From: Candidatus Izemoplasma sp. | Lineage (GTDB): Bacteria > Bacillota_I > Bacilli_A > Izemoplasmatales > Izemoplasmataceae | Reading direction: 5' to 3' | Length of the DNA stretch: 64,000 nucleotides | Assembly: GCA_021736205.1 (NCBI GenBank) | Contig: JAIPGF010000002.1 | Coordinates: 25,379-89,378 of the forward strand | Shown: in pieces, positions 7,388-16,325 of the stretch | Layout: each line of letters starts with the position of its first letter | Numbering within the stretch: position 1 is the stretch's first letter | Notes under the pieces: model-generated | The model's database searches: none | What the model was told of the DNA's origin: nothing | Seen by the model: the letters and a program-made list of their open reading frames with translations, nothing else | Position numbers and translations under genes: made by a program

Positions 7388-8764
7388 TTGGAATTTGAAA
7401 TGGAGAAAGTAAGAAGAGGAAAAATAGTCGAAGGAACAGTGATATTAGTATCAGATGAGGAATGCTACGTTGATATTGGAGCATTTGCTGATGGTGTTGT
7501 ATACAAAGATCATTTAAGCTTAGAATCTATTGAGTCATGTCATGATGTTGTAAGCGAAGGAGATACATTAACGTTTAAAGTAACGGATATTGCAAACGAC
7601 GATGAAGAACAACGTATTTTATTATCACGTTTAGCTGTTATCCATCATGAAAAACGTAAAGAATTCAATGACTTTTTAGAAGAAAATGAAGTATTTGAAG
7701 CCAAAGTTATTAAGTCTAACAAAGGTGGATTAATTCTAAAAAAACAAGGCGTAGAAATGTTTATGCCAATGAGTCATATTGATTTCAAACGTGTACAAGC
7801 TAAAGATTTCATTGGTAAAACACTTAAATGTACAGTGTTAGAAAATGAAGGAAGAAACTTAGTTGTATCACGTAAAAACGTTTTAAGACAACTACATAAA
7901 GAAGAGAAAAAAGAAGAACTAGATGAGATGAATGTTGGCGACGTATTAGAAGGATCAATTGTTCGCGTATTAGACTTTGGAGCTTTTGTTCGATTTGAAC
8001 GTGTTGAAGGACTACTTCACAAAAGCGAAATTAGCCATTACCGTGTTAATGATGCAAGAGACGTTCTTAAAAAAGGCGAAAAAGTACAAGTTAAAGTTAT
8101 TTCAAGAGAGAAAAACAAAGTTGGCTTAAGCGCTAAACGTTTAAAACCATCTCCTTGGGATAAATTTGCTAAAGAACATAACGTTGGAGATAAAGTAGAA
8201 GGTAAAATCGTTAAGAAAATGGCCAACGCTATGCTTTTAGAAATCGAAAAAGAAGTTGTTGGAATCATCAACAAGCGCGATTATTCTTGGGATCCTAACC
8301 ATAACTTAGCAGGGGACGTTGAAGAAGGCGACTCACTAGAAGTTAAAATCTTAAACATGAACCCAAAACGCGAACGCATGACACTATCGAAAAAACATCT
8401 AGAATATAACCCGTGGAACGATGTATCAGTAAAAGTTGGTGAAGAAACAAGTGGTGTCGTAAAAGAATTGCGTGAAAATGGTGCGATTGTTGAAGTTCAA
8501 GGGGTCGAAGCATTCTTACCAATTGGAGAAATTAAAGACGAACATGTTTCTGATGTAAAAGCAGAACTAACAGTTGAAGATGCTATCAAGGTCTTAGTTA
8601 AAGATTTAGATAAGAAAAACTGGAAAATGATTGTTTCTATTAAAGCATTAAAACAACGTAAAGAAAAAGAAACATTTAAAAAGTTCAAAAAAGATGAAAA
8701 ACAAGCTCAAAAACAAACACTTGGAGACTTATTTAAAGATAAGTTCAAAGAGTTAAAAGACTAA
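7388..8764 (+). CDS. rpsA: Five-domain S1 RNA-binding protein (ribosomal protein S1-like)
   Basis: 458 residues with five S1 domains, at about 8-78, 98-168, 180-256, 264-340 and 347-418, and a Lys-rich tail. Domain 3 (GDVLEGSIVRVLDFGAFVRF) is the most canonical. The TTG at 7388, 9 nt after AGAGGAG, is the start; the ATG at 7400 lies too far from it. Proteins of this size next to cmk (YpfD type) are S1 homologs that bind mRNA, but a role as a true 30S protein is not certain in low-GC Gram-positives. Confidence 0.85.
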   Translation: MEFEMEKVRRGKIVEGTVILVSDEECYVDIGAFADGVVYKDHLSLESIESCHDVVSEGDTLTFKVTDIANDDEEQRILLSRLAVIHHEKRKEFNDFLEENEVFEAKVIKSNKGGLILKKQGVEMFMPMSHIDFKRVQAKDFIGKTLKCTVLENEGRNLVVSRKNVLRQLHKEEKKEELDEMNVGDVLEGSIVRVLDFGAFVRFERVEGLLHKSEISHYRVNDARDVLKKGEKVQVKVISREKNKVGLSAKRLKPSPWDKFAKEHNVGDKVEGKIVKKMANAMLLEIEKEVVGIINKRDYSWDPNHNLAGDVEEGDSLEVKILNMNPKRERMTLSKKHLEYNPWNDVSVKVGEETSGVVKELRENGAIVEVQGVEAFLPIGEIKDEHVSDVKAELTVEDAIKVLVKDLDKKNWKMIVSIKALKQRKEKETFKKFKKDEKQAQKQTLGDLFKDKFKELKD

Positions 8765-8784
8765 CATAAAAAGGGTGTGGTTGT

Positions 8785-10092
8785 ATGATCCCGACAGTTG
8801 CTATTGTAGGACGACCTAACGTAGGAAAATCTACCTTATTTAATCGTATTGTCGGTGAACGTAAAGCTATAACCGATGATGCACCGGGAATTACGAGAGA
8901 TCGTATCTACGGGAAAGCCACATGGCTGACAAAAGAATTTAATATTATTGACACTGGGGGTATCGACTTTGACGATACTCCTTTTACGCATAGTATAAAA
9001 TCTCAAGCAGAAATTGCGATTAACGAAGCAGATTTTATTCTTTTTGTATGTGATATCAATGTTGGCTTAACCAACGCTGATTTAACCATTGCAAAAATGC
9101 TTTATAAATCAGATACATCAGTCGTGGTTGCCCTAAACAAAGCAGATAATTTATCTCGTGCAGAAAACAAATACGAGTTTTACAGTTTAGGACTTGGTGA
9201 TCCCATTCCAGTTAGTTCCCAACACGGAACAGGAGTTGCTGATTTGCTTGATCACTTAATTCATAATTTAAAACCAAAAGAAGATGTAACCTATGAAGAA
9301 GATCGGATTAAACTGTGTTTAATTGGTCGACCAAACGTTGGTAAATCATCGTTGATGAATTCCTTACTTGGTGAAGAACGTGTTATTGTCTCAGATATAA
9401 AAGGGACAACACGTGATAGTGTCGATAGTTTATTCACTCATAATGAACAAGATTATGTTGTGATTGACACAGCTGGACTTAGAAAAAAAGGTAAAGTCTA
9501 TGAAAACGCCGAAAAATACAGTGTTTTTCGTGCACTTAGTGCGATTGAACGCAGTGATATTGCACTGATCTTAATCGATGCTGAAACAGGCATTAGAGAA
9601 CAAGATAAACGGATTGCTGGATATGCAGTGGATGAGAATAAGGCAGTGATTATTGTTGTTAATAAATGGGACACAATTAGTAATGATTCTAATACGTACA
9701 AGTATTGGGACACACTAATTCGTTCACACTTTAAATTCATTCCTTATGCGCCTATTATTTACTTAAGTGCATTAACTAAAAAACGGGTTCATACGTTATT
9801 TCCAGCTATCACAACCGCGTTTAAAAATTATACAAAACGGGTTCAAACAAGTGTACTAAATGACGTTATCATGGACGCGATGTATATTAATCCTCCAAAA
9901 GAACATAAAGGTGCTAAATTGAACGTGTTTTATGCCACACAAGTGGCCATAAGACCACCCACGTTTGTGTTATTTGTGAACGATGAAAATTGTATGCATT
10001 TTACGTATGAACGCTATATAAAAAACAGAATTAGAGATGCTTTTGGTTTAGAAGGCTCTCCAATGAAAATCATCTTAAGGAAGCGTGATTAA
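8785..10092 (+). CDS. der: Ribosome assembly GTPase Der (EngA)
   Basis: 435 residues with two tandem GTPase domains and a C-terminal KH-like domain. Domain 1 has GRPNVGKST (8-16), DTGG and NKAD; domain 2 has GRPNVGKSS, DTAGLRKKGKV and NKWD. Der acts late in 50S subunit assembly. It sits between the S1-like gene and gpsA as in Bacillus relatives, and overlaps the SD region of gpsA. Confidence 0.97.
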   Translation: MIPTVAIVGRPNVGKSTLFNRIVGERKAITDDAPGITRDRIYGKATWLTKEFNIIDTGGIDFDDTPFTHSIKSQAEIAINEADFILFVCDINVGLTNADLTIAKMLYKSDTSVVVALNKADNLSRAENKYEFYSLGLGDPIPVSSQHGTGVADLLDHLIHNLKPKEDVTYEEDRIKLCLIGRPNVGKSSLMNSLLGEERVIVSDIKGTTRDSVDSLFTHNEQDYVVIDTAGLRKKGKVYENAEKYSVFRALSAIERSDIALILIDAETGIREQDKRIAGYAVDENKAVIIVVNKWDTISNDSNTYKYWDTLIRSHFKFIPYAPIIYLSALTKKRVHTLFPAITTAFKNYTKRVQTSVLNDVIMDAMYINPPKEHKGAKLNVFYATQVAIRPPTFVLFVNDENCMHFTYERYIKNRIRDAFGLEGSPMKIILRKRD

Positions 10093-10093
10093 C

Positions 10094-11095
10094 ATGAAAA
10101 TTACAATTATTGGTGGTGGATCTTGGGGACTGGGACTAGGAACCGTACTGAGTCAAAATAAACACGATGTATTGGTCTATGATAATGCCCCTAAAATCGT
10201 GGATAAAATTAATCAAAAACATATTTGTTTACAATTAAATGAATCAATTCCCAAAACAATAAAAGCAACCAATTCAGTAAAAGAAGCAGTATCTTTTTCA
10301 GACATTATTTTATTTGTTGTGCCAACTAAAGTATTACGCTCTGCAATCAATAGTGTTACCGATGTCTTAACGTCTCCTAAATTATTTATCAATGCTGCAA
10401 AAGGGATCGAACCAGAGACATTTATGCGCATCTCAGAGATTTTTGAAGAAATGGTACAACCAAACTACTTACGTGGATTTGTCACGCTTAGTGGACCATC
10501 TCACGCCGAAGAAGTGATTAAGGGTATGACAACGGTTATTACTGCAACCAGTTTAAATGAAAACCACGCAAAAGAAGTCCAAGAGTTATTTCATAATTCA
10601 GTTAATTTTCGCGTGTATACTTCAACCGATTTAAAAGGTGTTGAATTAGCTGGAGCACTAAAAAATATTTTTGCCTTGGCAAGTGGACTCATTGCTGGTA
10701 AAGGACTGGGAGATAATGCACGTGCTGCATTAATTACACGCGGGCTTGTAGAAATGAAAAAAATCTTTCAAGCAGAAGGTGCCAATGTACAATCACTCAT
10801 GTCATTACCCGGCATTGGTGATTTAATTGTCACATGTACCTCAAAACATTCCAGAAATTTTCAGGCAGGTTATAAAATAGGAAATGGCAAAGATTTAGAA
10901 GAAACGCTAAACGCTATGACAATGGTTGTTGAAGGAATTAGAACCTGTGAAGCTGCGTATCATTATGGACAAAAGAACAATCTAGATTTGCCTATAATTA
11001 GCGCTATATACGATATTGTCTTCAATAAAATGGACCCCGAAAAAGCATATAAAGAACTTTTTGAAAGAGAGAAAAAAAATGAATACGCTATCTAA
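10094..11095 (+). CDS. gpsA: NAD(P)-dependent glycerol-3-phosphate dehydrogenase
   Basis: 333 residues. The Rossmann motif GGGSWGLGLG lies at about 7-16; GPSHAEEV, the catalytic-lysine region GVELAGALKNIFALASG and GDLIVTC are conserved. It reduces dihydroxyacetone phosphate to sn-glycerol-3-phosphate for phospholipid synthesis. ATG 10094 is preferred to GTG 10085, because AAGGAAG (10077-10083) is 10 nt from the former and only 1 nt from the latter. Confidence 0.96.
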   Translation: MKITIIGGGSWGLGLGTVLSQNKHDVLVYDNAPKIVDKINQKHICLQLNESIPKTIKATNSVKEAVSFSDIILFVVPTKVLRSAINSVTDVLTSPKLFINAAKGIEPETFMRISEIFEEMVQPNYLRGFVTLSGPSHAEEVIKGMTTVITATSLNENHAKEVQELFHNSVNFRVYTSTDLKGVELAGALKNIFALASGLIAGKGLGDNARAALITRGLVEMKKIFQAEGANVQSLMSLPGIGDLIVTCTSKHSRNFQAGYKIGNGKDLEETLNAMTMVVEGIRTCEAAYHYGQKNNLDLPIISAIYDIVFNKMDPEKAYKELFEREKKNEYAI

Positions 11096-11131
11096 AAAAC
11101 ACTTATATAACTCAATAAAGCGATTAACATA

Positions 11132-11170
11132 GAACACCAAAAATTATTATATTTTTGGTGTTTTTTTTAT
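11132..11170 (+). terminator. Terminator after gpsA
   Basis: AACACCAAAAAT pairs with ATTTTTGGTGTT, followed by seven or more T residues. It ends the rluB/cmk-gpsA block. Confidence 0.85.
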
Positions 11171-11187
11171 TGAAACACAGAAAAAGG

Positions 11188-11216
11188 TTGCAATAAAGCC
11201 GAGTACTTGCTATAAT
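11188..11216 (+). promoter_or_regulatory. Sigma-A promoter of hup
   Basis: TTGCAA (11188-11193), 17-nt spacer, TATAAT (11211-11216), directly behind the gpsA terminator. Confidence 0.78.
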
Positions 11217-11248
11217 ATAGTTAGTTAAAAAAATAAGGAGGTAAAGAA

Positions 11249-11521
11249 ATGAACAAAACAGAATTAATCGCTAGAATTGCTGAAGTTTCAGGACTAACTA
11301 AAAAAGACTCTGAAACAGCTTTAAATTCTACACTTTCAGTTATTCAAGAATCTTTAGTTTCAGGGGAAAAAGTTGTATTAACAGGGTTTGGTACATTTGA
11401 AGTACGTCACAGAAAAGCTAGAATCGGACATAACCCAAGAACTGGTGAAAAAATTAATATTCCTGAACAAGACTCACCTGCTTTCAAAGCTGGTAAAGTT
11501 TTAAAAGAAGCAGTAAGATAA
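11249..11521 (+). CDS. hup: DNA-binding protein HU
   Basis: 90 residues, the normal HU size. The signature GFGTFEVRHRKARIGHNPRT is complete, with the beta-arm Pro in NPRTGEKI. HU bends DNA and organises the nucleoid as a dimer. It has its own promoter and terminator, so it is a single-gene unit. Position after gpsA matches Bacillus (hbs). SD AAGGAGG precedes the ATG. Confidence 0.97.
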   Translation: MNKTELIARIAEVSGLTKKDSETALNSTLSVIQESLVSGEKVVLTGFGTFEVRHRKARIGHNPRTGEKINIPEQDSPAFKAGKVLKEAVR

Positions 11522-11547
11522 GTACTTTTTCTAAACAATAAATAAAA

Positions 11548-11577
11548 AAATATCACATTCTATGTGGTATTTTTTTA
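11548..11577 (+). terminator. Terminator after hup
   Basis: An 11-bp stem (AAATATCACAT / ATGTGGTATTT, one wobble) with a TCT loop and a T7 tail. Confidence 0.85.
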
Positions 11578-11618
11578 TATTTTGTGCTATTTTTTTAATG
11601 AAGGCAGGAGGTGGTTTT

Positions 11619-12821
11619 GTGAAATATAAAAAATATCTGAACCATTCAAATGGACGCAGTGAAGATATCTTCATTGCTGCTTTAAATGACGACACAAAAT
11701 TCATCGTTAAATATATTGAAAAAAAGAATGATATTCATATACTTGATGAACGAAATCAAACGTTGTTGCATCTTGCAACAAGAAATAAAGCAAAGATGGC
11801 AGTTGAATTGTTGTTAGAATTAGGAGTGGATCCGAACGCAAAAGATAGACATCTAGATACGCCATTACATATCGCGTCTTATATGGGAGATTGTGCGATT
11901 GTTAAGTTGTTACTTGCGTATGATGCTGATCCAAACCAAGTGAACAAAAGTAAAGAAGCACCGCTTCATAAAGCATGCTTAAAAGGAAATTTAGATACAG
12001 TTAAGGAATTGGTTGAACAGGGCGCAAATATTTATCTTAAAGATGAATATTTAAGAAGTATCATGCATTACGCGGTTAAATCAAAAAAAATTAAAGTTGT
12101 GAGTTATCTAACTAACCAGGGAGCCATTATTAATTCATTAGATATCAAAGGGGAATCAACGCTGCATTATACGGCGAAGTATTCGCTAGTATCGATAATG
12201 AATTACTTACTAGAACAAGGCGTCAATCCTTATATTAAAGACACCTATAAAATGACACCACTTCATGCAGCTGTTTTACATCCCAATGTTGATATGATTG
12301 ACACACTCATTAATAGTGGGCTTTCTTCATACGATAAATCTAAGTTTAATGAATCGCCATATGATTTAGCTCAGAAAAAAGGGAAATATGAAGCGATTGA
12401 ACGTTTTACAAAACTTAAAAATAATAAAGACTATCAAAAAAAACTTAAGGAAAATAAATTAACATTTAGTATTATAAGTAATAAAATCTTTTTAGCGAGT
12501 TCACTGTTGAACCGAAAAGATATTAATAAACGCGATAGATTTAACAACACACCACTATTTTATGCAATTATGAATGAAGAATTATTTTTAGTTGAAGCAT
12601 TACTTAAAAAAGGTGCACAAACTTCAGAAGTTGATAAAACAAAAAAAGATGCCATTCATTTTGCAGTATTACTCCAAAATGAAGACATCGTTAAGTTATT
12701 ATTAGATTATCCAATTGATTTTTCTAAAAAAATAAACAATCTTACTGTATTAGAGTTTGCTAAAAAGTTAGATAATTACCACATTATAAAACAACTAGAA
12801 CAAATTAAAAACAACCGTTAA
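11619..12821 (+). CDS. Ankyrin-repeat protein
   Basis: 400 residues made largely of about ten ankyrin repeats. Consensus pieces such as NQTLLHLATRNKAKMAVELL, DTPLHIASYMGDCAIVKLLL and EAPLHKACLKGNLDTVKEL recur every 33 residues. A Lys-rich linker near residues 262-285 divides the repeats into two blocks. There is no signal peptide or membrane segment, so it should be cytoplasmic. Ankyrin repeats bind other proteins; no partner is suggested by the neighbours. GTG 11619 is chosen because AGGAGGT lies 6 nt upstream; the longer frame from 11562 would begin inside the hup terminator. Confidence 0.85.
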   Translation: MKYKKYLNHSNGRSEDIFIAALNDDTKFIVKYIEKKNDIHILDERNQTLLHLATRNKAKMAVELLLELGVDPNAKDRHLDTPLHIASYMGDCAIVKLLLAYDADPNQVNKSKEAPLHKACLKGNLDTVKELVEQGANIYLKDEYLRSIMHYAVKSKKIKVVSYLTNQGAIINSLDIKGESTLHYTAKYSLVSIMNYLLEQGVNPYIKDTYKMTPLHAAVLHPNVDMIDTLINSGLSSYDKSKFNESPYDLAQKKGKYEAIERFTKLKNNKDYQKKLKENKLTFSIISNKIFLASSLLNRKDINKRDRFNNTPLFYAIMNEELFLVEALLKKGAQTSEVDKTKKDAIHFAVLLQNEDIVKLLLDYPIDFSKKINNLTVLEFAKKLDNYHIIKQLEQIKNNR

Positions 12822-12835
12822 AATGGTTGTTTTTT
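12807..12835. terminator. Bidirectional terminator overlapping the ankyrin gene end
   Basis: AAAACAACC (12808-12816) pairs with GGTTGTTTT (12825-12833), followed by T residues. The ankyrin stop codon (12819-12821) lies in the loop. The minus-strand CPBP gene ends 4 nt further on. Confidence 0.75.
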
Positions 12836-12838
12836 AGG

Positions 12839-13525
12839 TTAAGCTAAAAACATAATGAGTGTTCCAATTAAATTCCATGCCATGTGGACAATAATCGCTG
12901 TATATAAGTTTTTAGAATAATAATAGACAAGTCCGAGTCCGAGTCCTAAACCGCCATAGACAATGATATAAATATAATCACCGGTAAAGACATGAATACC
13001 TCCAAATGCTAAAGAAGTAAGTAAAATCGTTAACGAAGGACTATTAAAATGACTCACTATATCGAATCCAACTTTTCTAAAAATAAATTCCTCAACAACT
13101 GGCGCAAGCAGAACAACAAATACAACAAGTAAAACTTTATCAAAAACTGAACCACCAAGTGATTGTTCTAATAGTGCTTGATTCGCTGCTTGATCAGTCA
13201 CGCCTAACCACATCATAATTTGTGATGTTGATAAGCCTACAACAATCAACCCAAATATTCCGATGATACTGACTTTTATCTGATATTTAAATGATTGAAA
13301 AAAGCGGAAGAATTCACGTTTCCAAAAAAAGAAAAAAAGACTTATAAAGAGTAAAAATAAGGAACCGTAAAAAAATAAATTTGTGTATGTTGATAACTTG
13401 ATTAAGTTTGTTTGTACGCTGACATCAAGATTGAAGACATACACTGAAATCAGTTGTATAACAAAAACCAAGATAAAAAATAAAAAATAAAGGCCTAACG
13501 TAATCGGGGTTATGTGTCGTTTCAT
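12839..13525 (-). CDS. CPBP-family intramembrane metalloprotease
   Basis: 228 residues with six to seven hydrophobic segments. The three family motifs are present: EEFIFRK (EExxxR), FGGIH (FxxxH) and HMAWN (HxxxN), which provide the metal ligands. Relatives include Rce1-type CAAX proteases and bacteriocin self-immunity proteins. The substrate cannot be deduced. The ATG at 13525 follows GGAGGT by 7 nt. Confidence 0.9.
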   Translation of the reverse strand: MKRHITPITLGLYFLFFILVFVIQLISVYVFNLDVSVQTNLIKLSTYTNLFFYGSLFLLFISLFFFFWKREFFRFFQSFKYQIKVSIIGIFGLIVVGLSTSQIMMWLGVTDQAANQALLEQSLGGSVFDKVLLVVFVVLLAPVVEEFIFRKVGFDIVSHFNSPSLTILLTSLAFGGIHVFTGDYIYIIVYGGLGLGLGLVYYYSKNLYTAIIVHMAWNLIGTLIMFLA

Positions 13526-13608
13526 TTGTATTACCTCCAATATTGATTATAGCATAAACAAACTTCAATGTTGATTAAATAATAAAAAAAATAAGAAGGA
13601 TGATTTTT

Positions 13609-14193
13609 TTGAAAGAAGTATTAATTGCAACCAAAAATAAACATAAGATAAAAGAACTAAGCACCGTTTTGTTACCACTAGGCTTCAACATAAAAAGTTT
13701 ATATGATTACCCGCAATTACCAGATATTATTGAAGATCAAAAAACGTTTAAAGGCAATGCATTGAAAAAAGCTAAAACACTTAGTCAATTGACAAACAGA
13801 CCAGTAATTGCAGATGATAGTGGACTTCAAGTGAAAGCATTAAACGATGCGCCAGGGATTTATTCATCAAGATTTGCCAGTAAACATGCAACCGATAAAC
13901 AAAATAATAATCTACTGCTTAAAAAGTTAAAAAATATTAGTAATAGAGAAGCACGTTTTATTACTTCTATTTGTTTATATATTCCCACCAAAGAGCCTAT
14001 TTATTTTACGGGGATTTTAAATGGACGTATAGCAACTAACTATAAAGGAGAAAATGGCTTTGGATATGATCCTATTTTTATTGAAGAAGGTTCAAATAAG
14101 CATCTTGCAGAACTGACTTTACAAGAAAAAACTCAGATTTCACATCGAGCTAAAGCAACTCAGAAATTAATTTCATATTTAAAAACACTTTAA
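13609..14193 (+). CDS. rdgB: XTP/dITP pyrophosphatase (RdgB/HAM1 family)
   Basis: 194 residues. IATKNKHKIKEL, ADDSGLQVKAL, GIYSSRFA, GENGFGYDPIF and ISHRAKA are the family motifs. The enzyme removes XTP, ITP and dITP from the nucleotide pool by releasing pyrophosphate. TTG 13609 is preferred, 8 nt after AGAAGGA; the ATG at 13600 overlaps that SD. Its partial neighbour set (rdgB followed nearby by a YfcE-like gene) recalls ysnA-ysnB of Bacillus. Confidence 0.94.
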   Translation: MKEVLIATKNKHKIKELSTVLLPLGFNIKSLYDYPQLPDIIEDQKTFKGNALKKAKTLSQLTNRPVIADDSGLQVKALNDAPGIYSSRFASKHATDKQNNNLLLKKLKNISNREARFITSICLYIPTKEPIYFTGILNGRIATNYKGENGFGYDPIFIEEGSNKHLAELTLQEKTQISHRAKATQKLISYLKTL

Positions 14194-14206
14194 AATTTGA
14201 TATAAT
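14178..14206 (+). promoter_or_regulatory. Likely promoter of the rubrerythrin gene
   Basis: TTTAAA (14178-14183), 17-nt spacer, perfect TATAAT (14201-14206). The -35 box is weak. Confidence 0.5.
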
Positions 14207-14232
14207 AATTAAAAAGAGTAAAGGAGAAAATT

Positions 14233-14805
14233 ATGTCTATAAAAGGAACTCAAACAGAAAAGAATTTATTAAAAGCATTTGCTGGAGAATCACAAGCAAG
14301 AAATCGTTACACTTTATTCGCAGAAGTCGCTAAAAAAGAAGGGTATGAACAAATTGCTGAGGTATTTTTAGAAACTGCAGAGAATGAACTAGAACATGCT
14401 AGAATATTTTTTAATTATTTAGAAGGTGGGAATGTAGAAATAACAGCTACTTATCCTGCCGGTGTTGAAGGCAAAACAACTGAGAACTTACATGCTGGAG
14501 CTGATGGTGAAAATGAAGAATGGAATGATTTATATCCACACTTTGCCAAAACAGCAGATGAAGAAGGCTTTAAAAAAATTGCAGCTAGTTTTAGAATGAT
14601 TGCTAAGATAGAAAAGGAACATGAAGAACGTTATCGTAAATTTATACAAAATCTAGAAGAAGATGTTGTCTTTGAAACAGACGGACCAACGATTTGGTTC
14701 TGCCGTAAATGTGGCTATGTTCATGTCGGTAAAAAAGCACCTGGTATGTGTCCAGTTTGTTTACATCCTAAAGCTTACTTTGAACGTAAAAAACAAAATT
14801 ATTAA
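14233..14805 (+). CDS. Rubrerythrin
   Basis: 190 residues. An N-terminal ferritin-like four-helix domain carries the diiron ligands (GESQAR, AENELEHA, EKEHEERY). The C-terminal rubredoxin-like domain has two CxxC pairs (FCRKCGY and GMCPVC). Rubrerythrin reduces hydrogen peroxide in anaerobes using electrons passed through the rubredoxin site. It is monocistronic between a promoter and a terminator. Confidence 0.96.
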   Translation: MSIKGTQTEKNLLKAFAGESQARNRYTLFAEVAKKEGYEQIAEVFLETAENELEHARIFFNYLEGGNVEITATYPAGVEGKTTENLHAGADGENEEWNDLYPHFAKTADEEGFKKIAASFRMIAKIEKEHEERYRKFIQNLEEDVVFETDGPTIWFCRKCGYVHVGKKAPGMCPVCLHPKAYFERKKQNY

Positions 14806-14813
14806 TTGGTTAA

Positions 14814-14849
14814 AAATACTGAACAGTTCTAGTTCAGTATTTTTTATTT
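14814..14849 (+). terminator. Terminator after rubrerythrin
   Basis: AAATACTGAAC (14814-14824) pairs with GTTCAGTATTT (14832-14842), followed by a T-rich tail. Confidence 0.88.
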
Positions 14850-14892
14850 TAGTTTGCTTTTTAGTTTGGTATACTATATATAGGTGATGATC

Positions 14893-15378
14893 ATGAAAAT
14901 AGTTATATTTAGCGATGCACACGGTAATAAAGAGGCTGTTGATACTATTTTAAAAAATAACCAAGATGCGGCTTATGTGATTTCTCTTGGGGATACGGAA
15001 CTTACTTCAACGTACTTAGATACCAATAATATCCTCGCAATAAAAGGCAATTATATTAATGATCCTGGTCTCGGATACAGTAAAGAACTTCATTTGCATC
15101 ATAAAAATATTTACATAACGCATGGTCACAAACATGGGGTCCACTGGTCATTAAATAGTTTGGTATTATTTGGACGTGCCAACAACTATGATTTAATGTG
15201 TTTTGGTCATACCCATAAAGCACTTTATTTCATGCACGAAACTATGCATGTGGTTAATCCAGGCAGTTGTTCGGAGTCGCGGAATCATCTTCCCCCGAGT
15301 TATGTTGTTGTTCATTTAAATAAGAAAATAGTTATTACATTTAAAGAAGTAGCTACCCATAAGCAACTAAAAATATAA
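14893..15378 (+). CDS. YfcE/MJ0936-type metallophosphodiesterase
   Basis: 162 residues. Calcineurin-like motifs in order: SDAHGN (DxH), LGDTE (GD), IKGNY (GN), THGHKHG and FGHTHKA (GHxH). Such proteins bind two metal ions and hydrolyse phosphodiesters; the native substrate is unknown. ATG 14893 is chosen after AGGTGAT; ATG 14887 overlaps that SD. The next gene starts 13 nt after its stop. Confidence 0.9.
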   Translation: MKIVIFSDAHGNKEAVDTILKNNQDAAYVISLGDTELTSTYLDTNNILAIKGNYINDPGLGYSKELHLHHKNIYITHGHKHGVHWSLNSLVLFGRANNYDLMCFGHTHKALYFMHETMHVVNPGSCSESRNHLPPSYVVVHLNKKIVITFKEVATHKQLKI

Positions 15379-15391
15379 AGGATGTGAGTTA

Positions 15392-16183
15392 ATGATTGGT
15401 TATAAACAAGATATGATCCACAACACCTTTGATGCAGCACAAGAAATTTATGTGAAAGAAGGGATTCAACCTTTTAAAAACTTATCAAGGCTTAAAACAA
15501 GTTTATTAAATAACGAGATTGATGGATTTGTTATCCCCTTAGGAAATGATACCAAAGGGTATGATATTGATATGTTTAATTTTTTAGTATTGAATGGGTT
15601 TCATCTATCACGTGTGATTAATTTAACCGTAGAAATACAAGTGATTTCTCAAACATTAACACCTAAAACAATCACCAAACTTTATGGTACAACCCATTTG
15701 ATCACTGAATCATATCAACATATTAAAGAGCACCTACCACATGTTCAACTAGAAGTTATTACAAACGTTAATGACTATATAGATACCGTATCTAATGCAG
15801 AAAAAACAGCTCTTTTAACCACAAACAGAACAGATCCTAGACATCTTAATGTTATTCTAAACGACGTTAGAGATAATACCTACAACAATCACCAACGTTT
15901 TGGCTTTATTACAAACAAACTGGAAGTATCAAACTATCATACAAAGACTTTGCTTGCTATTCAACTAATGAATAACCATTCAAACAGTATTTATGATGTG
16001 TTACATGAATTTAGCTTGCGTAACATTCGTGTTACCAATATATTTTATAATGCGAAAAGCAACGTAAAATACTTGTATCTCATTACAGATAAGAATATAC
16101 AAGATAACAAATTAAAAGACTGTCTTAAACTCTTAAACAATAAAACACGAAGGACCCAAATACTCGGGTCATATAAAGAGTGA
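15392..16183 (+). CDS. Prephenate dehydratase-like protein with ACT-like end, catalytic Thr missing
   Basis: 263 residues. The first 180 residues resemble a prephenate dehydratase fold: IDGFVIPLGNDTKGYDIDMF corresponds to the GVVPIENSxxGxV segment, and NNHQRFGFI corresponds to NHTRFxVI. The catalytic Thr of the TRF motif is Gln here. The end (YDVLHEFSLRNIRVTNIFYN) looks like an ACT domain. Likeness is moderate and the usual genes for aromatic amino acid synthesis are absent nearby, so this may be an inactive or repurposed member. It ends in TGA, showing that TGA is a stop codon here. Confidence 0.6.
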   Translation: MIGYKQDMIHNTFDAAQEIYVKEGIQPFKNLSRLKTSLLNNEIDGFVIPLGNDTKGYDIDMFNFLVLNGFHLSRVINLTVEIQVISQTLTPKTITKLYGTTHLITESYQHIKEHLPHVQLEVITNVNDYIDTVSNAEKTALLTTNRTDPRHLNVILNDVRDNTYNNHQRFGFITNKLEVSNYHTKTLLAIQLMNNHSNSIYDVLHEFSLRNIRVTNIFYNAKSNVKYLYLITDKNIQDNKLKDCLKLLNNKTRRTQILGSYKE

Positions 16184-16325
16184 TATAGTAGTGTTATTAT
16201 ATCGTTTTTCTGATAAGGCTTACGAGACGATTATTTTTGCTTGATTAGTTGAAAGATTCCCTTTAAAATTATACTATAAATTAGATAAAAACTGCTTGTA
16301 ACTAAAACCTTAAATGGAGGCAACT

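Noticed and set aside
14663..14887. 74-codon frame after rubrerythrin
   Set aside because: It overlaps the rubredoxin domain in another frame and runs through a terminator.
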